The translations under genes were made by a program, and so were the position numbers. Shown piece after piece: positions 11,523-21,673 of a stretch of DNA of 64,000 nt. This DNA comes from Melampsora larici-populina 98AG31 (Eukaryota > Basidiomycota > Pucciniomycetes > Pucciniales > Melampsoraceae), in assembly GCF_000204055.1 (NCBI RefSeq), contig NW_006768810.1, positions 600,224 to 664,223 of the forward strand. The letters run 5' to 3'. A model generated the notes under the pieces. It was not told where the DNA came from, searched no databases, and saw only the letters and a program-made list of their open reading frames with translations. The first letter of the stretch is position 1; each line of letters begins with the position of its first letter.

Positions 11523-12556
11523 TTAAAGAAATATCACTTGAGAACAAGCACAAGAAAGAATCGAGTCAATCGATTTGTACATCAAGTTTCGCAATTTTTA
11601 TTCCAATCTCTCCAATTCGCCGCCACAAGACTTTTGCAGGCGAGTCTGCGCAGGCTTCTTTTGAATTGAGCGACTTATTGTATATCAGACGGGACCATCA
11701 AATTTGATGTATAACATTGGTGATCAGTTTTAAATCATTCAATCGATTTGCAGACTTCCTTTGGGAACTTATCATCATCATTTTGATCGATTTCCATATC
11801 TGGTTTTCACAAAAGTGTCGTCATCAATGCCCATTGAAATCAGGATCCCAAAATGTAGGTAAGCATAAAAGTCAACGTATCCCTAATATTTCTTGGTAGA
11901 AAAAAGGGTTGCGTGTTCATCTTATCAATCAAACCAATCCAGATAATTCAATTTTAAAAAATGTGGGGAACAACATCGGCTATGGTATGTAAGAAATCCA
12001 GTTTTAATTTTGTTTTAAGGGGCAGAGGATACACATCAACTGATCCACTTCAACTTTTTATGAGGCTTTCCAAGTCTTACACTCGGCATCTATCCGCTCC
12101 TATCTTCTTATCACCTCCTTCTACCCCCTGGTACACCACCTCCACATAAGACCTCCATGGTGCGTAAAGCATGAGTATGCAAATACGTACAAATGACATC
12201 AGTGCAAAAAAGAACCACGTTGATGGTGATGAAAAAAAAGTAGAAAATAATGAAAGCAGATGGTTGATAAGAAAGGAAACCCCCAGAAGTAATGACATAG
12301 ACCTAGCTCCCATTCAGCAGCGATTACCATTCACCACGTAAAGGGAAACCCAGCTTGATGAGTTGGTTGGAGCAGGTTAAAGAGCAGGTGATCAACTAAC
12401 AATGGGGGACCGAGGGTTACTCGGTTTTATCATCTCGAGTACTTGCAGGGGTTGGATTTCGAGTTTTTGGCCTCGGATTTTTCAATCCGAGGTATTCTCG
12501 GATTTCTTTTCTTGTCTTCAATCATATCATTTTTGTCCCACAATTAAACGAGCGCG
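11523..12556. other. Non-coding stretch
   Basis: No convincing gene. A minus-strand ORF of 78 residues (12313-12077) is hydrophobic but has no recognisable family. The stretch 12400-12556 leads into the gag-like reading frame and may be its leader. Confidence 0.4.
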
Positions 12557-12711
12557 ATGGACGATCGATCTGTGGCCAACCACCATAAACCCTGGATCGC
12601 AAGTCAGGCTTGTAGGCCCGAGTATATATGCGGACTTAATGATGTTGCAAAGCGTATCCCCCAGTTAAAGAAGACTGGTGACAATTTCGATACATGGGAT
12701 GGTCATTTAAA
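12557..12711 (+). pseudogene. Gag-like ORF, 5' part, interrupted by the KDZ insertion
   Basis: An ATG at 12557 opens a frame of about 51 codons with a retrotransposon Gag feel (IPQLKKTGDNFDTWDGHL). It is cut at 12711 by the KDZ element. The frame resumes at 24577 on the other side: the last 8 bases before the element (CATTTAAA) are repeated after it, and counting one copy keeps the same codon register. Confidence 0.7.
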
Positions 12712-12785
12712 CAGAACATGGTCGCACCTGAGGAGCTTTGGAACGTTCCCTCGCTACATAAGGAACTACGTTCCTACGCCCAATA
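12712..12785. repeat. KDZ left terminal and subterminal repeats
   Basis: After the terminal CAGAACATGGTCGCA come GGAACGTTCC and, further in, GGAACTACGTTCC. Both are inverted GGAAC half-sites with spacers of 0 and 3 bp. The right end carries matching sites, so these may be transposase-binding sites. Confidence 0.6.
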
Positions 12786-12962
12786 CGTCAAATCAAATTG
12801 GAAGTAAAGTCCGCATCCGGTTCACCCCATGTCGCTTACATATATACAGTCTCACAATTCTGACTTCCATTATCACACACATATATCCCGCGTAATTATC
12901 CGCCAACTCTTATCAGTGATCACCCTCTTCGAATCATAAACCACCTCCAACACCATCACAAA

Positions 12963-15231
12963 ATGCGCATATCAGATTTACATCTACACTTGTCCGAGTT
13001 CCCCTCACTGGCAAGCCTTGATGCCGCAGACGTATTCCAATTTGTTACGGTCGCTAGCCACTTCATTTCAATCAATCAAGGATCTATACCAATTGACGAG
13101 GACAATGCCCCGTACGAATATCTCAATGCTGCCCTCCGACCCCCAGAAGTACCCGGCACATGGGAGGTACTATGGACGGTGTTGTACCCTACTCTATTCA
13201 CATCGCACGCGGATCCTCCAAAGCAAGTACGAGACAAAGGCCTCATTCAAGCAGCCGGCGCGCCGACCATTGCCGAAAGAATATTCTTGCCACCTTACCA
13301 AGATGAATGTCCCACCGCAGAGTGCCACGTCACTGGACGCCGATTGGAAAAGCGCCCCCCTTTATGCGGGTACCTCTACGACCTAGACGGAGTCAAGTCA
13401 ATTCGGCACCATACTACATATTGCCGCCGTGAGTTTTTCATATTCATAATACAAACCCAGTCAACGGCAGCTCATTCCCCAATCCCCTCCTCGTGTCAGA
13501 CTGCAAGACCAGCTTCAGGGCTTCGTACTTTTCCAACAAGGACGAACGAACTTACTACTTGAACACCGTCAGAAGAGATCCAGACTGCATACAAGTCAAC
13601 ATGCACTATTTTATGACTCTCCGGCTGCTTGAGTTTTTCAACCACTCCCAATCCCTAGCTCAGTAAGTAACCACAGACATTCACATTCACGAGCTTTAAT
13701 CACACAAACTAAACCCCATACAGCGTTTCAATATACAACTTGGTAACCATTTACAATAGTTCTCACAAGCTGCATGAGCCGGCACCCAATCACTTCGTTG
13801 ACGAGTTTTTCGAGCCCACGCTGTCAGACCACTGCTGCACCACAGCGTTGGATCTGCAGCGGCTACTCCGCCACTTCAACCTCCGCGACCGGCATATGAC
13901 CGTTTCTAATTCAGGAGGGTCCCGACATCGATTCCGTGAAGCTAAACAGGCCATTTTAACATGGATGGAACTCGAAGGCAGCCCGAACCTCGATCACATG
14001 TGCTCCGAATGCACCGAGATCCTTGAAGATCCCAACGTACCCGGCGGCGGCTTGGGTAAGTAACAACACTCATTGATTGAACGACAGGTGAACCACGGAG
14101 CTGATCTTACACCATTGCTCACCCAGCTCTTCGCGCAATCGCCATGGACGGCATTACCATCGGGCATCCACGATGCAGTGCCACGAAGGAGCAACTGATA
14201 TCTATGAACCCGCTGATATCTAACCCACTGCCGTGCACAGTCATGCTCGAGACCCCAAAAGATCGATATTGCCCAGTCCACAGCCCGATCCTTGGCAAAC
14301 TATGCCATGCACAACCTTGCACGCGCGACGCAATAGGCACCACCAAGGCATGCGACATACCAGAGCACCAAGAAGCAATAGCGATTCGACACAAGAAGAC
14401 ACACCGGTCTCGAGCTGCTCTGGCTTTCAACCAGCGAACTGGTGCAAAATTGCCCGAGGACCCAACTGCCGCCCTCAACGCTGACACAGACGCCTTCAAC
14501 TTAGATGCGTTGATTGAGACAGACGAGTCAGATCAAACGCACGAAGCAGGTCGCGACGGAGAAGATACGTTTCGACCTGCTGCAATCCAGAAGAAGCCAT
14601 TATGCTCAAATGCCAAGACGCACAATGACCTACTGTTTGTGGGTACTTGCGGTATAACCCTTGCCAGAGAGACCATGTATCGTGCAGAGTCTGTCATATT
14701 GGTTCGGGTGAGTCCAGTTGAACCTCAACCATGACCTTGATATTCGGCAGTATACAGATTCTCATACATTTGACTAATCAGGAAATACTGGAAAGAAAAT
14801 TCCCCGTTCTACCGCCAATACAATTCTTTGATAATTCATGCACGTTTGATAAATCACTCAGGAAGGACCCCGAGGCGTCGGAACGGCTGAAGGGCACAAT
14901 CCGGCCGGTCGATCCATTCCACATGCGCACTCACTCCGAGAAAGATGCTCAGTGCCGTAAGTTCAATGACCCGAAGCGGCGGCCCTTCCTCAAGAAACCT
15001 GATGGCAATTGGAGGTTTAATGGGTCTGCAGCCAAGATTACTAACGCATGGTATGGCGGTTTTCTCTCAATTTGCCGTGGAATGCACGAGATCAACTACA
15101 GGTTCTTTCTGGAGGAGATGATCCGTGTGCGAAATGATTCGCTCCTCTCGAAGCTTGTAAAGAAAACTACATTTTGCTGTAATATTCCCTCGCATCTTGC
15201 CCAACAAAGTCCTTTCCCACTTTCACTTTGA
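12963..15231 (+). CDS. KDZ-family transposase with N-terminal Cys cluster
   Basis: Five exons (12963-13428, 13500-13662, 13724-14055, 14127-14707, 14782-15231) join in frame to give 663 residues; introns are 61-74 bp. The N-terminal part has a cysteine cluster (Cys116, 121, 135, 154, 157, ending TTYCRHCKTSF) like the CxC domains tied to KDZ transposases. Family motifs follow: AMDGITIGHP (Asp328), FFDNSC (Asp531), PVDPFHMRTH (Asp558), NAWYGGF and NYRFFLEEMIRVRN near residue 620. Asp328, one of the later Asp residues and the late Glu are plausible catalytic residues, but the exact triad needs an alignment. The protein would cut and insert the surrounding element in the nucleus. All key motifs are present and no frame is broken, so it may be active. 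Confidence 0.88.
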
Positions 15232-15615
15232 TACCGCTACTCCATGTTTCTTCCTATATTTGTAAATCTTCAATTGTTACCTTCTTGAACTCGCTGCCAT
15301 GCGTAAACCTTATGTATCTCGTTTCTTTTTGTATGCACGCCTGCATCTCCCACTACCTTAGCCGGAGTTTATTACTTTTTTGATAATTACGATTTATGTC
15401 GTGTGTCCTCCGATTGACGCGAGCACACGCGAGTACTTACCATATTGCCAAGCCCTGCCAAGCTACCCTCACAATCATAAACGCACATTCGGTTAGGGAG
15501 ATAGATAGATATATATGTCGCTCTCATGCCAATAAGAGAAGTCCAAAGTGACCTCACAAGTGTCATTAATCCCCTCTTAAATATTTACCATACCACACAA
15601 ACCTCAATCAATAAT
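15232..15615. other. KDZ intergenic region
   Basis: No ORF. It is probably the 3' end of the transposase gene and the promoter of the next one; TATATATGTCG near 15510 is TATA-like. Confidence 0.4.
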
Positions 15616-17223
15616 ATGCCCTCACCAAGTGACCCAAATCTTTCTATTATCATAAATCCCAGCGCAAAGAAGCATGAACATGCGACCGAAGAGCACGTTT
15701 TGAACACCACACATCCACGGTCCCTCGACAAGTTGAACGAGGTCGATCACACAGTCTCAGGTATGACTTTGTATCTCGTCCATCACTTACAAAACCGATT
15801 GTTGATTACAAAGCAACGTAGAAATGGGTCACAACCACGAAGCCAATGTTGAGGACGTGGTGGCTCATGTCCATTCCAACAATGACAACTCAGATAACGA
15901 TAATGAGGCGAACCAGGACGTACAAGTCCATAACAATTCGTCCGAAAATAACTCTTCAGGTATAGCCATCAATCCAACCACCACCTAACTAATACCTCAC
16001 TCACGTCCAAATTCCTACATACATTACATCCCAATGATCTACGTAGACAACCACGATGACACGGATGGGACGTTGGGTAAGTATGCCATTGCTCATAGCT
16101 ATGCCGCCTGTTCATCTCATTATTTTGTCCTTTTTAGATGCACATTCCTCCGGCGGTGAAAGGACTCTCTACTACGAAACTATAGAGGACATGCGTGGTA
16201 CCGTAGAAGGACGCATCTACCGTTTGTTCGACGCCAGCTTCAGCCGAAACATCCCTGCTTACAATCCGTATGAGTGGTTGAATTTTATGAAACATAAAGT
16301 CTCATACGTGATCAAGCGACCCGTAACTTTGCCACCCAGAGACCATGGCCATTGGGTGGCTAGAAGGGTCTACATAGAAGAACACGAAGAGCTTTGTGGC
16401 ATGTATATTGTCAAACACAACTTAGAATGGACTCAGAACGGCAGAGCCCACTGTTTCGAGCGTCTTCAATGTCATCGCTTTGCTGCCATGATGTTGCCAG
16501 CTTTTCGCCAATCTATTCGCATCCACAAAGACAGAAAAGAACACAAGCGCGGAACGCCCAACAATATGCACCGGGCGATGTATTCAGAATCACAGGGGTT
16601 GAAGGTATTTTCACTTGACTGTATATCATATCATCACTTGGTCCTTCCTCATCCTCCCTCCGTTCATTAGCTTCCAGCAATGTCGGTCATGCAGACTCTA
16701 GCTCATCTATTCGACATCGACGATAATCCGCGATGGGTAATTTGCGAGGCTGAATCCGACGCAATCACCTCTCACCGATTCATTGAGGAGGATAACTTTC
16801 AAAACTTTCCTCAGGCAAAGATGACTTGGACAGAGCTTATATTCGCTTGGGTTCATTATACTTACGAGGTAACTGGGAGACGCACACTATTTACCAGTCT
16901 TGAATGTAATGAAGAGGGCCATATAACAAATATAGTTATGGCTACAAAAGGGTCAGTCTACTGAAAGTTAAACTCTCTCAATCAACTTATGTTTAAAAAT
17001 GTAACTGATGTACTCCCTCTAATCCGAGTGCACTAGGAATCCACCACACTGCGACGACAGCGCGGAAATGCTAGCAAAAATCAACCGTGCCTTCATCAAG
17101 TTTTCTGAACAACACGATTTCAATAAAATATGTGAACATTTATGTCTCACCAAGTTTAAAAGGAACCAAGGAAGCGGAAGCAAGCAAGGTGATTCGACGG
17201 ATATTATGCGTCTCAGTCCCTAA
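15616..17223 (+). CDS. Alpha-kinase-like protein 1, KDZ cargo (probable pseudokinase)
   Basis: Six exons (15616-15760, 15822-15959, 16047-16076, 16138-16604, 16671-16951, 17037-17223) join in frame to give 415 residues. An in-frame ATG at 15526 is an alternative start. The first 95 residues are acidic and rich in Asn and His. The C-terminal half follows the alpha-kinase C-lobe order: WVICEAE, then ELIFAWVHYTYEVTG (like ALxHFTYExS), a strand, ITNIV where TDP is usual, and FIKFSEQHDFNKICEHLCL at the zinc site. Cys339 and Asn347 stand where the family has the metal-binding Gln and catalytic Asp (spacing of 8 kept). His322, His380, Cys386 and Cys390 survive, but the middle zinc Cys is Phe. Probably inactive as a classical kinase. 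It lies 0.4 kb downstream of the transposase. Confidence 0.7.
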
Positions 17224-18335
17224 ATTGCCTGATGTATAGTGATACATATCCATAAATGTTTATTTGCACTGAAAATTTTTTTCGTATTACATCGTATTAC
17301 AATATCATATCTTATCTATTCTCCTTCTCCATCCAACAAAGTCGCGGTTATACAATGCATGTTGTACGTTATTGATCGCGCGGATGTCTTCCCGTTATCT
17401 CCTAACGGATATCAAACGGTAAAATGTTACAATTTAGGTAACTTCGTGTAAGTTATTGTTATCTACGTGTATCGTATAGCCATATCCATCTATGCACAAA
17501 TGTATCGTCGTATTTTGGTATTCCTGAGTTATACATAACAATCACGCCGAACTTCGCTCAAACTTACATACATGAGGTAACCTTAGACGGTTATCCAATC
17601 ACGCTGTTGATGTTGAAGATGGAACGGTGATCAGATATTAAGTTTGGTGCCGTACCAATTCCTTGGTTGGTTACAAACAAACAATATCCTAACCGCGTCA
17701 GTCGCGCGTGACTGACGCCATTGTGATGAGTCATGATTGGCTTCTTCAAGTGTGATCGTGTGAAGGTTAAAATATATATCATACAATTATATTGATTTTG
17801 TAAATAACCATATCAGTATCAACCCGCGATGCAAAGGCAAACTCCAATCGGTCGCTGGAAAACGTGAGTGATTCTGATTATAAACAACGTTTAACACTGC
17901 CCTCCCTCACATCTGATTGCGAATTTCTTTGGATGTTTGACCATAATATGTGGTCAGTATGAGTCAGTAAGCTGCTATGCTGCTACACGGATATGAAAGG
18001 TTGTTATTGAAACAAACTCACATCCTAACTAATGGTCAATCTAATCTCCTCATAAACTCATATCAAGTCGTCCAAGCAATCGCGTCGCGTCTCCTCTTCT
18101 CAATGTTGTAGGATGTTGACTGACTGAAACGTGTTTGCTTGTAGCATAGAATGTGTGAATATAAATAGATTCATCTCTCCGTTACATTGTTGCGCTCAGT
18201 CGTCCTTCTCCGTGCCAGGTTGGTTATAGTGACCCTATAATATATCATCCAACTATCTCTTCCCAATATCTAAGAATCACAAACCTAATAGTATTGTTCA
18301 TCTATCCAAATAGTTGCCTCGTTTTCAATCTCGTT
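17224..18335. other. KDZ intergenic region
   Basis: About 1.1 kb with no supported gene. A minus-strand ORF of 63 codons (17782-17591) has no recognisable feature. The final 150 bases are probably the promoter of the CCHC gene. Confidence 0.45.
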
Positions 18336-19223
18336 ATGCCACCTACTCGCAGCATCAAGAATCATCCCACCCCGCAACAGTTAGCGTGGTTCAAGGGTCT
18401 AGATGCGCGCTCAAAGACGGAGATATTCCCCTTACCGATTACCGACAAGGCGCACCCCTGTGTTAAGGCTGGTATACCCCAATGCTTCAAATGCGGCAAA
18501 CTTGGACATATGATGCGTTGCACCAGCCGCATTAAATCGGGTGGTGCCCATTTTAATGATTGGCGTCGCACCCGAAACGGCCTGTCATATAGCTTAGACA
18601 AACTATATATGAAGCCAGAAGATCTTGCGAAGGCGAGCCTCGCAGAAGCCTTCGGTAAGGCAGTTCAGCTCGTCGATTTTGTTGACGCGTGCTTATGCTA
18701 ATCAAACCGGATTGTAACTTACTACATAGATGGTGACGATAACGTTTGGACGCGTGAGGTTATGGACCACCTAGACGCGGTGGAAAAACACGGTAAGTCA
18801 TTGTAATGAATATTGCACGCCATGTAATACTCATATAATCGTGTTGGTTTTGTTCCATAAAGCCTCGCAGAGCGTCCCGGACCCTTGTAAATCACCTGAG
18901 AGTCATCATAACAAGACTTTTGGAGGCAAAATCGGAGACCATGTTGTGGAAAAACACGATGCATCAAAGATCCACCGTAAGTCCATTATTATAGGTGAGC
19001 AAATTTGGATGACCATGCTGATTGATGTAACTATAGCCTTAGTGTCCCAGCCCGATACTAGTGTGATTTTTTTGGGAAGCATTACCTTCCCAGACGCAGT
19101 TGCGTCCAATGGAAGCGGCGGAAAGTCCTTCGTGAGTGGCAAATTGTACTTTAGCGTCCAATGTTGATGATTTCTGACATCACAATTTAATAGGCGGAAC
19201 ATTACGACCCAACCTTGCTTTGA
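18336..19223 (+). CDS. CCHC-type zinc-knuckle protein, KDZ cargo
   Basis: Five exons (18336-18654, 18730-18792, 18863-18976, 19037-19131, 19194-19223) join in frame to give 206 residues. Near residues 49-61 is a zinc knuckle, CFKCGKLGHMMRC. Its spacing is CX2CX4HX3C, one residue shorter than the usual CX2CX4HX4C. The rest has no domain I recognise: a basic N-terminus, a central acidic patch (DGDDNVWTREVMDHLDAVEKH) and a short C-terminus. Zinc knuckles usually bind single-stranded nucleic acid. Its place between the two alpha-kinase-like genes, all on the plus strand, suggests it belongs to the same cargo set. The last exon is only 30 bases, so the 3' end is the least certain part. Confidence 0.6.
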
Positions 19224-19700
19224 TCAGTCAGTCCGGTTGTACTTTCAACATAGTTTAAGGTTTTATGGTATCATTTAGTTTCATGCTCGATTGGCTCGAT
19301 TGGCAGAGGAATAAGAAGTCTTATGAAGGATAAAATGAGTTATCGGTAGTGATCGGCAGTCCTCAAGTTGTGATCGGTAGTGATCGGGAGTGCTCAAGAT
19401 GTATTATTGATAAGATATTATATACACGAAGTGATCGGTAGTGATCGTTAGTGCTAAACATGTATTAGTGATAGTATTATATATATATGATGATAGGAAA
19501 TACAAGTTCGGAAGTGACTGAAAAGCAATGATTTATATTTTGATGGCAATTGCACATAACCCAAAAGGATTGGCACTAGTGATTTGTGTCCTCAGTCAGC
19601 TTAGCGTATTTGCTCGGTGTGATAATGCTACCTTGGGTGTGATGGTATAAAACCAAACACCCCTCTATAGTTGAGGTCCATCTGCAACACGTACTTTATC
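19224..19700. other. KDZ intergenic region with short repeats
   Basis: No ORF. The stretch contains a cluster of AGTGATCGG-type repeats (listed separately) and the promoter of the second alpha-kinase-like gene. Confidence 0.45.
19341..19460. repeat. Irregular AGTGATCGG repeat cluster
   Basis: Variants of TAGTGATCGGNAG occur about six times within 120 bases (around 19345, 19372, 19381, 19430, 19439), broken by GTGCTCAAG-like spacers. They lie between two cargo genes and could be a protein-binding cluster or simply a decayed minisatellite. Confidence 0.6.
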
Positions 19701-21141
19701 ATGCCATCTGTCAGCCCCTTACCAGCTTCAGATGAAGCTGCCTTCTCCAAAACTACTTCAACGCAAAATGACGCTGCTACGTCGGTGATCTCCACCCCTT
19801 CCATAGTATCTACCGACAATTTCATTGAAAACCCCCCAATTAAATCGCCTACTTCCGTCACCGCGGTGCATGGTTCTGTTGAAACTGCCGGTGAAGAAAG
19901 CCGTTATCCAGATCCAGTTGACCAAGCACGATCTGGACAATTGATTCCGACTTCCCGAACTATGATCAAGGTCAGGGCTCGTCCTGCTGTGAGACACGGC
20001 CCATCGCAAGGTGACCTTCTTTCATGTCCCATCCCTTATCATTTTCTTGTTTGACTCACAATTGTATCATTTGAATGCCGTCCCATATATGTTTTGTCCA
20101 CCCTGGTTTAGAAGTAATAGGTCATGGTACTGTAATATGTGTATCCCTTCCGACTCGCATCTTGACCTGGCGACCTGATTTACCTTCTAAACGTGCGGCA
20201 TTCATTTATCGCTGGGACACCTTCTACAACGAGAACCGTACCAAACCAACCTACGTTCCGGACAGTTGCGATTCTATTTCAGAATCAGTCGCAGTCTACC
20301 AAATCGGAAGTAGTGTTGATTTATCAAAAACACGAGATGTCAATGAATGGTCTGTTCGGGAGATGCAAGGGAGCGGTGACGAAATGCCGTATGCAGGCAT
20401 TGTAAGGTTTCACCATCGTTGGTCCTTTTATGCTAAGGCCGGTAGAGAGACCGCTGTCGAACTGGTTAATGCTCACGCTGATGTTGAGGCCATGCTTCAA
20501 TTATTCAAATTGAGTTTGCGCCAATTGTGGGAGGAGCAAAAACAACCTGAAGATGCATTAGCTATGGAGTTCCGCAATTGGTATTTTCGCGCGTCGGTTT
20601 TACACGTAAGTGTTGGTCCTTTGTCGTTTGGCATCGTCATCTAACTGCATTGCATGTCTGTATATAGGTCCCTCGTGTTTCTTTGATACAAACGATTGGT
20701 CAACTTGATGATGACGTGCCTCGTTGGATGATATGCAAAACTGCCCACCACCCAACCAGTAAACGATATGTCTACCCGTCGTGCTTCAGGGACTCTATGC
20801 CCGCTTCAGATCCTTGGAAAGCTATAATCTTTGCTCTCATTCATTATGTTTATCAAAAGAGTGGAGGAGTCACTCTCTTAGCTCAAGTCGACTGTGACAT
20901 TTCGGGAAGTTTGACAAATATTGTCTGTTTCAATAAATCGTAAGTTTTGTACTATGATAGCTCTGCTATTTCCTGCTGCTATTTCCTGCTTACAGACGAC
21001 GGTTCGATCAATCTGGTGATGTGCAGCTCGTACTATTTGAAGAATAGCGAAGAAATGGACATGCCATTTTTTGACTTCAGAGGGGGGCATCACTGTACCC
21101 AAATATGCAACAAGCTCGGCCTTGTACGTTTGGTGTTGTGA
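19701..21141 (+). CDS. Alpha-kinase-like protein 2, KDZ cargo (probable pseudokinase)
   Basis: Four exons (19701-20010, 20121-20605, 20668-20939, 21027-21141) join in frame to give 393 residues. An acceptor at 20111 is an equally in-phase alternative for exon 2. The N-terminal 100 residues are Ser/Thr-rich. The C-terminal half matches its neighbour alpha-kinase-like protein 1 in order and spacing: PRWMICK, FALIHYVYQKSGG, LTNIV and HHCTQICNKLGL. The zinc signature HXCX3C (His377, Cys379, Cys383) is complete here, which is the best evidence for the alpha-kinase fold. As in protein 1, Cys341 and Asn349 replace the usual Gln and Asp eight residues apart, so ordinary catalysis is unlikely. Substrate and role are unknown. 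Confidence 0.7.
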
Positions 21142-21673
21142 GGTGATCGTACAATTTTCCGCCAGACACTTGTTCTTGCCTTGCTAGCTTTTGTATGTTT
21201 ATCTTTGCATAAAGGTGTCGGTAAAGTTAGCTCATCCTTCCATCCTTCCAGAAGGCGGCCTTCAGTTTAGACTAGTATTCTTTCTTACATTCTCACTGTT
21301 ACTCCTTTGCCATAAATATGTAGTATTTGCGTGTCATTGACATCTTTTGTTGTCTCTGGGGTTATTACTCAGCTGCATTGCGTTGTAAATGAGGATCATA
21401 TTGACACGAGAATCATTGAAAGAGGAAAGAACATCTTTGAACAACTATTGACACTATATTGAGTAATAAACATGGATGACACATTATGTTTGAGAAAAAA
21501 AAATAGGGGGAACATCACGACTAAACAACTTAGTTTCCATAGTTAGTATGAGAGATGGTGATTGTGATAGGTTGAAAATAAAGGCTTCAGTTATGGAATT
21601 GACTACATAGCAAATTGAATGACATGATGATAGAAATGACAGGGTTCAAGAAATAATGGGAAGAACGTGTTCA
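21142..21673. other. KDZ convergent intergenic region
   Basis: This lies between the end of alpha-kinase-like gene 2 (plus) and the end of the antisense Cys-rich gene (minus), so it should hold both 3' UTRs. No ORF or clear terminator is seen. Confidence 0.45.

Noticed and set aside
12077..12313. 78-residue hydrophobic minus-strand ORF as a membrane protein
   Set aside because: No conserved motif, splice partner or promoter; hydrophobic ORFs arise easily in T-rich DNA.
13429..13460. 32-bp intron in the transposase gene
   Set aside because: Too short for this genome. The 71-bp intron 13429-13499 also restores frame and gives the expected YCxxC cysteine motif.
20940..20995. Acceptor at 20995 for the last intron of alpha-kinase-like gene 2
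   Set aside because: It gives a frame that stops early and lacks the HxCx3C zinc motif. The acceptor at 21026 keeps phase and restores it.
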